Positions 12,462-23,273 of a stretch of 64,000 bases of DNA are shown here, piece after piece. Origin of the DNA: Pseudofabraea citricarpa. Lineage: Eukaryota > Ascomycota > Leotiomycetes > Helotiales > Dermateaceae. The stretch covers positions 3,918,501 through 3,982,500 of the forward strand of contig JAPWGK010000001.1 of NCBI GenBank assembly GCA_029641185.1, given 5' to 3'. How positions within the stretch are numbered: position 1 is the stretch's first letter; each line of letters begins with the position of its first letter. The notes beneath the pieces are model-generated. The model saw only the letters and a list, made by a program, of their open reading frames with translations, was not told the origin of the DNA and did not search any database. The translations under genes and the position numbers were made by a program.

Positions 12462-13994
12462 TTATTCACACTTGGCTAACGCGGCCTTGAAAATCTGTAC
12501 AAACTGCCACACCTCCTCGTACGTGTTGTAGAGCGGCATGGGTGCCACTCGGATCACATCTGGTTTCCGCTTGTCGCATACAATTCCTGCCTCATCAAGC
12601 ATGTCGAATAAAGTATCGATGCGGCCTTCCTTGAGCAGAACGCTGAGTTGTGTTCCGCGAGCGTTGGGGTCTGAGGGTGTGATGATGCGGAATGCGCGAG
12701 TCGCCTCATCGGTGCCCGAATACATGAGATGCTCCAAATAAGCGGTGATTTTGACAGTCTTCTCGGCAATAGATGCCATGGATGTGTCGTTGAAGATGGA
12801 AAGGGACGAGCATAGAGAGGCCAGGTCAACGACAGATGGGTTTGATACTTGGAATCCACTGGCTCCGGGGCTCGGTCGGAATTCTGCCAGAGTTTAGCTA
12901 TTGTTACAAGAACTTCGGGCTTGGAAAACTTACTGTTATCCATGTTGAATCTGGAGGTCTTATCACCGCCATACCACCCCATCAAGCGATGTCTGTATTG
13001 CGGCTTGTCTTCGCCTTGGCTGTAGTCGACAGCACCATGTCTCTCGTGCACGAAGACACCTGCAATAGCACCAGGTCCAGCATTCATGTACTTGTACGTA
13101 CACCAAGCAGCAAAGTCCACGTTCCAATCATGCAAATGGAGAGGCACATTTCCAGCGGCGTGTGCCAGATCCCATCCAATAAGTAAACCCTTGGATTGAG
13201 CATATGCTGTAATGGTCTTGATATCAAAGAGTTGTCCAGTATAATATTGGATTCCAGGAAGGAGAACCAAAGCGGTTGTGTCGGCATGCTCATCAATGAG
13301 GGCAAGGATATCCTCAGTCTTGATCTCATACGTTCCCTCTTTAGGTCCAATCATGACCATACCCTCTGCGGGATCCACACCATGTCCACGCATCTGCGAT
13401 TGAATCGCGTAGTGGTCACTGGGGAAAGCCTTCCAGTCCATGATGATTTTGGACTTGGTGGCGGTGGGAACATAGAAACTGGCCATCAGCAGATGAAGAT
13501 TGACGCTCAAGGTATTCATTATGGCGACTTCAGAAGGAGCTGCTCCAAAAAGAGGAGCTGATTGCTGTGATGCATGTTCTGCTAGTGATTGCCATTGCGT
13601 CAAGGGAGAATCTTCCAAGTCTGTGAAATGGCCATGCACAGCAATTGAAGACCAGGTGTCAAGATGTGCTTGCATATACTCAGCAGTAACTTTTGGCTGA
13701 AGTCCTAATGAGTTTCCGCAGAAGTAAATGCATGGCTCACTGGAAAGACCTAATCAATCATGATAATTAGTTTATTATCACATGACGAAGACGATCAAAC
13801 TCGTCATTGAATCACTGACCTGGCTTGGCTAACTTTTTCGACTTGATATTTGCTTTCGACGGGATGATGAATCGGTCTCTGAACGATCGCATATGGTCCT
13901 TTGCATCAAGTGACTGTGCATATTCTAGAGTATTTGCCTCAGCGGGGAAAGTTGGCTTGACCAACTTCACCTGAGCAGGTTCAACGGATCCCAT
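12462..13994 (-). CDS. bna5: Kynureninase (L-kynurenine hydrolase)
   Basis: Minus-strand exons 13820-13994, 12934-13749 and 12462-12883 (introns 70 and 50 nt) give 470 residues, the family's normal size. This PLP enzyme of fold type I cleaves kynurenine to anthranilate plus alanine, or 3-hydroxykynurenine to 3-hydroxyanthranilate. Visible motifs are [12 protein letters not shown] at the N-terminus, [13 protein letters not shown] with the PLP-contacting Asp, and [11 protein letters not shown] with the Schiff-base lysine. [19 protein letters not shown] is created across intron 2 and matches the family. No targeting signal is visible, so it is probably cytosolic. It diverges from the dioxygenase gene 583 bp away, and that gap holds a four-copy CGGA array. 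Confidence 0.95.
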
Positions 13995-14576
13995 GGTTAC
14001 GGTTTGGAGGGGTCGGTCTGAAGACTCTTTTTCGGGTCAGGGACTCGACAAAAGAAGCGTTCAGAGTTTCTTTGGGTTACAGAGTTGAAAATGGTCTGAT
14101 AGTTTTACAAGAGACCTTCTTTCTGATTTCACTTTGTACCTGCCTCTATTCTCTTAGCATATTACCCACCTTCTGTATCGCGTTACGTCGGCTCAACAAC
14201 GGGATGATTTTTTTCTCCGTTTGAATACGCCAAGTTTCCGTATCCGCTTCCGTGTCCGTCTTCGCCGGCCTTTCTCGGAAGGCCCAATTCACGAGTAGAC
14301 TGCTACGGATGATGGATTTCTCTTGGTGCCATGGTCTGATGTTATTCTTAGTGAATAATTCGTGCTCATTATTATGTGTAAGAGAAAGGGGCAAGTTGTT
14401 ACATTTTCCCTTTGAATAACAGAGCTTGTTTTCTCATATTTCTTTGTCACTCGCTCGACGTAGCTTACTTTGACTTCCGCATATCATACTTCACCGCTAG
14501 CATTCCAACTCTATTACTCCCGAACCATCATTTGTATATTCAATCTCAAGATTGCACGTTTTAAATATCATTCAAG
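13995..14576. promoter_or_regulatory. Shared divergent promoter of kynureninase and IDO genes
   Basis: A 582-bp gap between two start codons pointing away from each other, serving two steps of the same pathway. It holds the CGGA array at 14237-14258, roughly mid-way (about 240 bp from the kynureninase ATG and 320 bp from the IDO ATG). Confidence 0.8.
14237..14258 (-). promoter_or_regulatory. CGGA hexamer array, four copies with 6-bp period
   Basis: On the plus strand TCCG begins at 14237, 14243, 14249 and 14255. On the minus strand this is CGGA-CA-CGGA-AG-CGGA-TA-CGGA. Direct CGG repeats are typical targets of Zn2Cys6 regulators. The same design recurs twice in the next divergent promoter of the cluster (17373 and 17540). 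Binding by the regulator at 19693 is inferred, not shown. Confidence 0.65.
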
Positions 14577-15951
14577 ATGCTCGGTCCTTTGAACGTTAAT
14601 TTGGCGGAATATGGTGTCTCTTCACAACACGGTTTTCTTCCTGACCAGTTACCACTTCGCCAATTACCCGATGGGTATTATCAAGGATGGGAGTTGATTG
14701 TGGGAAATCTGCCTGCGCTACTCAAGACAAAGACTCTGAGACAAGCAGTTGATACCTTGCCAGTTCTATCAACCTCCAGGTTGGAAGGAGAAAGAGAATG
14801 GCAGAGGGCATATATGCTGTTGTCATTTTTAGCACATGCTTATATCTGGGGGGGCGACGTACCATCAGAGGTATGTCGGTTGAGTGATGTATCAGAAGCA
14901 TATACTGATTGACAGCAGAGATTACCAGCTCAAGTGTCAGTTCCGTTCCTGGATGTAGCAAATCACTTCGACCTTCCCACCACAGCAACATACGCCGCTC
15001 TTAACTTGTGGAATTTTACTACTTCCTCGCCAGCTGGCGACTTGTCTCTTGACAATCTCTCAACACTCCACACATTCACAGGAACCGAAGATGAATCGTG
15101 GTTTTATCTAGTCTCGGTGGCGATTGAAGCACGAGGCGCGGAAGTCATCCGAGTGATGCTTCAAGCTATGGATGCTGTTCGAGCAGACGAAGCAGCAACT
15201 GTAGCCTCTAGCCTTCTTACATTTGCTACGTGTGTCGAAGAAATTTCGGTATTGCTGGAGCGCATGTATGAGAAGTGTTCCCCACAAGTTTTCTACCACC
15301 AGATCCGGCCGTTCCTCGCCGGCAGTAAAAATATGGCCGTCGCAGGATTGCCAAACGGGGTGTTCTACGAAGAGGGCGACGGGAAGGGCCAATGGCGACA
15401 GTACAGTGGAGGAAGTAATGCTCAGAGCTCGCTCATTCAGTTCTTCGATATCGTTCTCGGTGTGGAGCATACACCAACGAGGAACTCCAAAGTTGCTGCT
15501 GTCGGACCAAAGGCTAAGCATGGATTTCTTCAGGTAGGTTCTCCCTTTCTGCTGCATAACTTGACATACTGATTATTATCGGCAGGAAATGAGAAGATAC
15601 ATGCCCGGATACCACAGCAAATTTCTCTCGCACATGGAATCCATTACCAACATCCGTCCATATGCACTTAACAACACATCTACAGAAGTAACAGCAGCGT
15701 ACAACATCGCCGTCGCCAAACTCTCCTCTTTCCGAGATGTACATATCCAGATCGTCACGAGATATATCTTGAATCCCTCCCGCATAAAGAACAAGGAGGC
15801 CAAGACGAGTGCTGGAGCGGGTCTCAATCTTGCGGTTGCTTCTTCAAATAGTGCTACCACTAAGGGTTTGCATGGAACAGGTGGAACAGAACTCTTGCCA
15901 TTCTTGAAGCAGAGTCGGGATGAGACGAGAGCGACCGGGCTGGAGCTCTGA
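14577..15951 (+). CDS. bna2: Indoleamine 2,3-dioxygenase
   Basis: Exons 14577-14870, 14919-15533 and 15586-15951 (introns 48 and 52 nt) give 424 residues. The heme enzyme opens the indole ring of L-tryptophan with O2 to give N-formylkynurenine, the first step of the kynurenine pathway. Recognisable stretches are LPDGYYQGWE, LSFLAHAYIWGG, RLPAQVSVPF (formed at the first splice site), VFYHQIRPFLAG, GGSNAQSSLIQFFD and MRRYMPGYHSKFL. SFRDVHIQIVTRYI carries the proximal heme histidine. The C-terminal tail has a Ser/Thr/Gly-rich segment. The acceptor of intron 1 could also lie 3 nt earlier, adding one Gln. It diverges from kynureninase and is followed by formamidase, so three consecutive steps are adjacent. 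Confidence 0.95.
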
Positions 15952-16051
15952 TTTCGAGTGAAAATTGATTTTTGGGTAATTTGGAGAAGCGGTTTGGTTG
16001 TAAATATTGCATGGAATGGTGTTTTGGGCTGGGCATTTTCAGGTTGGCGAT

Positions 16052-16092
16052 TAGAAGTAGAAGTAGAAGTAGAAGTAGAAGTAGAAGTAGAA
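16052..16092 (+). repeat. TAGAAG hexamer microsatellite
   Basis: Nearly seven tandem copies of TAGAAG, about 100 bp past the stop codon of the dioxygenase gene. It probably lies in the 3' untranslated region or just beyond it. Confidence 0.9.
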
Positions 16093-16235
16093 TGAACGAG
16101 ATCAAATGTGGACATAATTCTGTTGTTGAGGTACTTTCAAGGTCTTATAATGGGTGATAGATATCTTGACAAGTGCTCTAATACTTTTTAGTTATATACC
16201 CCAGCTTTTATATAATTTTGGTAATGAAATGTCAT

Positions 16236-17183
16236 TTAACCAGATATTCTACTGAGAATCTCACCGATAGCCCTAGCCAATTGTACGCCTTCGCTCCAAA
16301 GTTCATCATGCGCACCCGTCAACTGATTCTTCATCTTCACAACTTCCGCCAGCCCGATCTTGCCCATACTATCTATCTGCGGATCATCAATCAATTCATC
16401 GTCCTTGCTACTGGCTAAAACAACAATCTTTCCTTCTTTCCAGGTTCTTTCAAATTCTCCATATCTCGCAGGACTCACGGCATCCCATATCGACTCATCA
16501 TTGCCAAATGCACCCTTGATGAACCTCGCGTATTCTGGATGGCTGTTTGTATCTCTCAACACCCTCAGATCGTAAATACCAGCCACACTAACAATACCTA
16601 AAGGTCCTTTGAAGTCATTCGACAATGGCGGAATGCTGGCGCTCATGACGGATTGAAGAGCCAATGTTGCCCCACAAGAATGGCCAACCAGGATATATCT
16701 TCCGGCAAATCCATAAGTGTTCTGAAGAAAACGGATGGCGGAGTGAATATCTAGAATGTGGTCCGGGTGCTTGGCATCGCGATATTTGGACGCTGGTGTG
16801 GTGGTGATATCCTGTGGGAAGTTGGGATGAGCTGACAGACGGTAGTCTATGGATGCGAATGCTTCAACATGATTCTCAACCAGAGAGGCATGTGAGGATG
16901 AAGTTGTGAGCTGAGTAAGAGTGGGTATAAATGAAGTATCCTTAATTGTCGGATCTCGCCATGCTCCTCCATGGATATAACTTGGGGGAGTATGTTAGAT
17001 GAGTACACGTGATTTAGAATGGATATGGACTTACATTACCCAGATTTTCTTACTTGTAAGTGGGGCCTTTAAGGAGTCTTCTGATGGCTTATTCCATACT
17101 GCAAGCTTCTGAAGTTCATGTTCTGAGCCGTATTTATGCGTGGTGGAATTCCAATCACCGACTTGGGTGGGGTTTGAAGACAT
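16236..17183 (-). CDS. bna7: Kynurenine formamidase (alpha/beta hydrolase)
   Basis: Minus-strand exons 17035-17183 and 16236-16980 (54-nt intron) give 297 residues. It hydrolyses N-formylkynurenine to kynurenine and formate. The oxyanion motif HGGAWRDP is completed at the splice junction (KIWVIYIHGGAW). The nucleophile serine is in VGHSCGA, and acid and base candidates are DDELIDD and the late GAHDELW histidine. The first residues include HKYGSEHELQKLAVW, a pattern of fungal formamidases. No signal peptide is present. Convergent with the dioxygenase and divergent from the FAD monooxygenase, it fills the step between dioxygenase and kynureninase. A generic esterase would be possible in isolation, but the context makes formamidase much more likely. 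Confidence 0.92.
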
Positions 17184-17372
17184 TTTTATTAAGTGGCTTA
17201 TGATTGATGTGGAAGCTGATGATTTCTACATGTATAGTATGCTGTCACGTGGATCTTAATGCAGAAATCTCCACGATCACAAGACAACGGTCGACACCGA
17301 ACAGAGGTTTAGCTTCAATGACGTGGAGTTGAGTTGAGAGTCGATAATCTGAACACGGTGGGTGGGGAAACA

Positions 17373-17390
17373 CGGATGCGGATGCGGATG
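17373..17390 (+). promoter_or_regulatory. CGGATG hexamer array, three perfect copies
   Basis: CGGA starts at 17373, 17379 and 17385, each followed by TG. It is about 190 bp from the formamidase start codon. Probable Zn2Cys6 regulator target, by analogy with known CGG-repeat sites. Confidence 0.65.
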
Positions 17391-17539
17391 AGCTGGAACT
17401 CTTAGGCGAGGTCTGCACCAAAATCCTGTCCCACGCTAAGATTTCCAATCCTCTTCTAACCACCGGCTCACATCCGTCTCCCCATCCAAATCCATCCCCT
17501 CCGTGTCTTTCAACCCCTCTGCACACGTCCCAACTCACA

Positions 17540-17557
17540 CGGATACGGATGCGGATT
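17540..17557 (+). promoter_or_regulatory. CGGATR hexamer array, three copies
   Basis: CGGA starts at 17540, 17546 and 17552 (CGGATA, CGGATG, CGGATT). It is about 270 bp upstream of the FAD monooxygenase start. Same period and orientation as the neighbouring array. Confidence 0.65.
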
Positions 17558-17827
17558 CATGCTCACCCACCCAAACCCCACCGTCATGGCGCAGAGGGAG
17601 GAGGGGGACGCAAAGTCTGTCTTATCTCTGATGCGTATTCCGTATAGCTCTGGCTTTGCTAGATGCCGAGTTGCCGATAGTGAACGACGTTCAAGATGCC
17701 CACGATATCTTCTATTCTTAAGAACATCCTGTGATTCGTAATTCTGTATTAACTTGTAAGATATCATCTCTGATTTGCACTGCCTTTTACAACCTGCGAT
17801 CTTCATCTCCCTGAAAACCTGTATAAG

Positions 17828-19225
17828 ATGGGCTCCGTTTCAAATTCATGGCGCGAGCTGGACGTGGCGGTTATTGGCGGCGGAATTGGTATGTCTATCT
17901 TGCAGAGACACTGAGGCTATTCTGACATTCGAGTAGGAGGTCTTGCTGCCGCCACATCGTTACGACAAGCCGGTCACCGAGTTACGATCTATGAGCGAGC
18001 CGACTTTGCTGGAGAGGTTGGGGCTTCAATCAGTTGCGCCGCGAATGGAACAAGATGGTTAGAGGATTGGAAGGTCAATGTCCCTCTCGGACGACCAGTC
18101 GTTCTACAGAAATTGATTTCGCACGACTGGAAGACTGGGGAGGTTTCCAACGTATACGACCTGGGCGATTATAAGGACAAGTGGGGTTACGTATGTGCTT
18201 GGAACTCTTATGTGGTCGTAATTTACTAATCAGTACAGGTTTACAACATGTTTCACCGAGTCAATATGCACGAGATGTTAATGGATTCTGCTATGGGCGA
18301 GTCCCACGCCGGAATCCCAGCGATCCTCAAAGTCAACCACCGGTGCGAGGAAATCGATCATGACGCTGGTGTCATCACTTTTTCCAATGGAGTCCAGGCA
18401 AAGCATGACTTGGTCATTGGCGCTGATGGAATTGGATCACAGGTCAGAAAGACACTGGGCATAATACCGGATAGAGAACAATCCACCTCTACCTGTTATC
18501 ACTGCATTATCGAGACGGAGGATGTCAAGAAACTTGGTCTTCACGATTTATCACCAAACAGGGCCATTGAATTTTGGGGAGGCCAAGGAATTGAGAAGAT
18601 TGTCTTTTCGCCCTGTAGAGACGGCGAGATCCACTCATTTTACTGCTTCTTCCCAACATACAAGAGCAACCATGCTGGAGAGGGATGGAATACAACTATC
18701 ACAAAAGAAGAATTGCTTGCCCCGTTCGAAGACCTGGATCCCGAGTTGTTAGCTTTATTCAAGAACTCCACAGATATCAAGCCGTGGAGACTGTTTGTTC
18801 ACCAGCCATATGATCACTGGCAGGTGGGCAGTACATGCATCCTGGGTGATGCAGCTCACCCCATGCTCCCCGACCAGAGTCAAGGAGCTTGCCAAGCACT
18901 TGAAGATGCTGGAGCTCTTGGTGTTATCTTTAGCAAGAAATATGACTTTGCCAGTTCTCCAGCGGAGATCAACAAGGGTCTTCAAATCTACGAGCAAGTT
19001 CGCAAGCCTCGTGCTTCCCGCGTTCAAGATGCGAGTGCTAGAGCGAGAGTCAACATCAATGAGCGAATTGGGTTTTCTAGCAACACAAATAACCCCAACT
19101 ATAAAGTTGCAGACGAGAGAAAGAAGTTGACTATTGAGGAGATGAACGAGTATGACATGATTGCGGATATTCAAAACAAGGTTACGTCAACGGATGAGGC
19201 TGTGGTTTCAAGGGCCAATCTGTAA
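17828..19225 (+). CDS. FAD-dependent aromatic monooxygenase, salicylate-hydroxylase type
   Basis: Exons 17828-17888, 17937-18190 and 18239-19225 (two 48-nt introns) give 433 residues. The Rossmann motif GGGIGGLAAATSLRQAGH is joined across intron 1 and ends in ERAD. A DG motif lies in LVIGADGIGSQVR, and the second FAD-binding motif is CILGDAAHPMLPDQSQGA. These mark the single-component group A flavin monooxygenases, which use NAD(P)H and O2. Salicylate and anthranilate hydroxylases belong to this set. Kynureninase makes anthranilate and this gene shares the CGGA-array promoter of formamidase, so hydroxylation of anthranilate to catechol or a hydroxyanthranilate is a fair inference. Kynurenine 3-monooxygenase is the main alternative, but the overall sequence reads closer to salicylate hydroxylases. 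Confidence 0.85.
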
Positions 19226-19692
19226 AGGTGCTATCTGTCTTTTGTGAAAAGCGTTTTAGTAGCGTGAGGGGAGTTTCAGGTTTAATACAAAATTCTATAC
19301 CAAAAGTTGATGTTGTGTCTTGACATGTCTTCAGTTGACAAGTCATAAAACTAGCGAGCAGTCTGCATAATACGTACGGTACTGTGCCACCAGCTCAATC
19401 CAAAACTTGATCCCAGATAAGACACATTGTCAAAACCAATGCATACACATAAGTAAAGCCCTTCTACTATGATCCACAAACACCTAAGTACTTATCTTAC
19501 CATCTTACCTATCATCATATGCCAAGCCAGGAATGGACTAGCGTAAATATGGAGCAAATCGGACATCCGCTAAAATCCACTCTTGAAGTAGACATAACAC
19601 CGCTACCAACCAAACAAATAATGAGCGAGTAAATTTCAATGAGTGACACGGATCTATTCATCAGCTTCATAGAGAGTATCCATACCGAGACC
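19226..19692. other. Intergenic region upstream of the cluster regulator
   Basis: A 467-bp gap between the monooxygenase stop and the regulator ATG, both on the plus strand. No tandem CGGA array of the kind seen in the other two cluster promoters is present here; only isolated CGGA words occur. Confidence 0.5.
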
Positions 19693-22022
19693 ATGTCAGG
19701 TGAGCGGCCAGCAAAGCGGATCAGGCAAGCTTGCGAACCGTGCCGGTGAGTACATCCGTGATACATGTGTCCAACACTGGCAACCTGCTGACGGTGATTA
19801 TGACCACAGGAGGAAGAAATCAAGATGTCCGGGCGAGAAGCCTACTTGTTCACATTGTACGCGCCTTAGACAGAACTGCTTCTATGCTGAGGAGCCGCAT
19901 CATAATCGTCGGACTCTTTCGGATGTCCCTCCGGCTTCGCGTCCTGAACCGCCGGCTCAGGCTCAAGCTCAGGCTCCGGCTGCCCAGCCTGCCTCTAATG
20001 ATTCCAGAATAGTGAGTTTTAATGCATGTTTTGCTTTTTTGTTTGCAATTTATTGACCTCGTAATTTTTTAGGAAGACCGGTTGAAATTTGTAGAGGCTA
20101 AATTAATGGAAGTTCTCTCCGGTCAGACACCACCGAACCCAGTGCAGCAAACTCCTTTCTCGCCAGCTCCAGTTGCCCAGCAGCAATCCCGAAGTCCAAG
20201 TGGGATGAGACCTACATTACCTCCAAGCAGGTGAGTAGTTCCGGTTTTTGATTTCTATATTTGGCTTATGTTTCATAGCACTTTACCGCCATGGGATATG
20301 GTGATCTGGGCAGCAGAAAAGTACCTGCTCTATTGTGATTGTCAACCGTTGCCATTATTCCACCGAGAAACATTTGTTCAAACGATGGGTGATCGAGATC
20401 CAGAGGTTCTGTTTGCCATATTAGCACTGGCTGTTCGCTTTTCTGATGACTCTCCGTTTTATGGCGATCATCTGGAACTTACGAATGGCTACGTTGAGGC
20501 TTCAAGAACAATAATAATGAAGAGCGTTTTTGAGGGCACGGTAGAACTTTCAACTTTGCAAGCTCTGGCTTTATTGAGTCTTATTGACTTTTCTAGTGAG
20601 TCGTGTCATACTGTGTAAGGGTACGAATTTGCTAACAGGAAAGATGGAAACACTCGAAGAGCAAGCATACATAGCAGTTTAGCCATGAGTCTAGCTCACA
20701 ATGCTGGTCTAACATCAGAAAGTCCATTGTATCTCACTGATAAGGTCCGGGAAGAGAGAAGGCGGTGTTTCTGGTCTCTTTTCCTGCTGAAGCGGTTACA
20801 TGGTGCAGACTTCAGTGTGCTAGATTTCTCGGGCGAAGAGAATTTCCCATGGTACCCAGAAACTACAGGAAAGCCCGTCAATAGGTCAAGAACAGCAGAT
20901 CGTCCAAGTCCTCCTCGTTTAGATACAGATCCTCCACGAGAACATATGCAAGATAAAGGGGTCGTCGCTTATGCGATCCAGCTTAGTGAAGTATGGTTCA
21001 AGACAACACGTTACTCGCGAAGGAGGGGTAAACCAAGTGTTCTCCCTCCTTGGTCACCGCAGTCAGAATATTCTACCATCCTCGCACAACAGATGGATTT
21101 CGAAACTCGAATGCCGTATATCCATCGTTTCAAGCCAGCTGAGTTTTCGAAGAAAAGCGCCGAGGATTTACATAATAATAGAGATTACTGGGGACCATGG
21201 CTGTTTACGCAGTTCCTTTATCATACTAACCTCTGTCTTCTAAACCACCCTCTCCTACTTTCGCTGCGTTTGCGGAACTTCAAATGCGTAATCCCAGAGA
21301 TATTTCTCCAACACACAGCAGATCTTATCGCTTCACACGCAAGCTGGATAATCCACTATATCGACATGGTGAAAGCGAAATCCTTTAAAGTAACCGATCC
21401 ATTTCTCGCGCATTGTGTCGCCATAGTAGCGACCATCTACCTCCAAGAATCTTTCTCAGATGACCCCAAGACACGGGTCGAGAAGCAAGCCTCCTTCACC
21501 AAATGTCTCCTCTTCATCCGGGATTTTGCACCTGCGTGGCCACACGTCTCACGAATGGCAGATAAACTGCAAAGATTAGGCGAGACGGTCTCATCTACTT
21601 ACTCCACGTCTTCAAACTCGCCCACGCGAAGCCTTCTCATCGACCTGGGTCAGTTCTGGGAAATCCTCGAGTACTCTTCCTCGTCCGAACTGTCCTCCTT
21701 CTCATCAACATTGTTTGGCAATTCCCTATTCTCAGGCGTCAATCGACATACTGCCGAGATGGCTCATACTTCTGCGCTGCCGGAACCGACGCGTGTAGAT
21801 CGTCAGGATTTCGATGGTTCGGGAATGACGTCTAGTGCGAGCGAGAAGAGGTTAGATGTAGGTGTGCAGCAGCAACAAGCTGTTACCCCCGTCATGTTCT
21901 CGAATGATGAGTTAGCGGTTTTGACCGAAAGCTTTTTTCATCAGAGACCGGGGGAGTTTGGGGATGCTTCTGGTGCGGGCGGGACGGGGGGTGAGGATTG
22001 GTGGAATATGGGGAATCTCTGA
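19693..22022 (+). CDS. Zn2Cys6 transcription factor, candidate regulator of the kynurenine cluster
   Basis: Exons 19693-19745, 19810-20011, 20073-20230, 20279-20595 and 20644-22022 give 702 residues. The zinc cluster is CEPCRRKKSRCPGEKPTCSH followed by CTRLRQNC (C-x2-C-x6-C-x6-C-x2-C-x6-C), completed across intron 1. A Pro/Ala/Gln-rich linker follows, then a short helix that may dimerise (EDRLKFVEAKLMEVL). The fungal-specific middle homology region begins at about residue 150 (LPLFHRETF, FWSLFLLKRLHG). The Ser-rich and acidic C-terminus could be an activation domain. Intron 4 uses an AAAG acceptor at 20643; the nearer CAG would shift the frame and hit a stop. Position beside four kynurenine-related genes and CGG-rich arrays suggests it is the local regulator; this is inference. 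Confidence 0.9.
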
Positions 22023-23273
22023 GTGTATATAGGATCAACGGGTACCAGGCAGGACTTTTTAAAAAGAGTATTAGCTTTTTATCTGGAACTCGATACAGAG
22101 AAAAAAAGAAATGGGATTATTAAACTTGAAAGTAAAAGATTGATCTTAATAAGCTGAACTAAGCATAATGTTAATACTCATTTTAGCTGCTTAATAAACA
22201 CCGGCAAGTTGTATGCATGCACTTAAATTAACAAACAGATTAACCTTGTATAAAGAAATATGGAAACTTGCGGAAATATATATCCGATTCTGTTATCGGT
22301 TTCTCCCTGTTACCAGCTTCCTGCTGTCAGTTTCTTCCCTGTTGTTATCATCCCCATCTTTTCAAAATACAACAGGAAATAACCACAGGGCAGATTTTCC
22401 TAAGAATCAGGTAATTTGACGAAGGAAATCCCATTCCGTGGCTTGATTCTCCACACACTCTGTCATCTGTGAAAGCTCACTGTACCCTAAATGTAGCAGA
22501 CGGTATTGATATAAGTCTTAGATCTGAGAAAGAAGAAGTAAAATAAACCTTGCAGGGTGGCATTTGTTAGGTAGGCTTAGAGAAGGACACAGAGGAGACT
22601 AAAGCTTGCTGAGAAGACTAATATAACCATATTCATTTTGTTTCCTACATTTATTTGTATCTGTAGATAAATCTACGTAGTGCTATCTCTTGCTAAGTAG
22701 TTTAACTACTTTAATATTACTCTGATCCTAAGTTCACCAAATGGACATCGGGGCCAGGTTTTATCGTACCACAAGCAAAATCGGGCCCCTTGAACTTCTA
22801 ACTACCTACGTACCTTTGGCCATAAACAGCAGCAGGCTGCTACCACAATAGTTTTTCTTCTATCATTCTCATGCTAATACTACTTGACTATTCTGACTTC
22901 TTTCCCTGAAAGATCACAATGCCATTGTCGTTACTATACTTAGGAATAGTGAGAGCTCTAGTTCTTCCAACGATGGTGAGTTTCCTAATGGCTACTATCT
23001 TCGGTACGAGGTAAGTACCTGCTACATCCCTCTCCCCCTAGACTATTATAAAATGCTATATATCTATATTTAATCAAGTGACAAGCCATGAATTAGCTAC
23101 GGTATAAAATCTTGCGGAGACATCTTGACCTGTGCAATTCATTTTGACTCTAGATAGGACTCGAGTGGATCGGCTGCTATACCATCTCCGATATGACTTG
23201 AATCAAGACAAAATTAATGCTGCTCCTCTGAAGGAGGAATCAATCACTGAATTAAGCTATCACTACGATATAG
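22023..23273. other. AT-rich intergenic region
   Basis: About 1.25 kb between the regulator and the 3' end of the HET-NACHT-WD40 gene. It is AT-rich with no convincing coding segment. A few short GT-AG-like pieces near 22920-23030 do not build into a gene. Confidence 0.5.

Larger units (their letters stand above)
17184..17827. promoter_or_regulatory. Shared divergent promoter of formamidase and FAD monooxygenase genes
   Basis: A 644-bp gap between two start codons facing away from each other. It contains two CGGA arrays (17373-17390 and 17540-17557) of the same design as the array in the kynureninase/IDO promoter. Confidence 0.8.

Noticed and set aside
17828..19225. FAD monooxygenase as kynurenine 3-monooxygenase (BNA4)
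   Set aside because: Overall sequence reads as salicylate-hydroxylase type; no C-terminal membrane segment as expected in BNA4.
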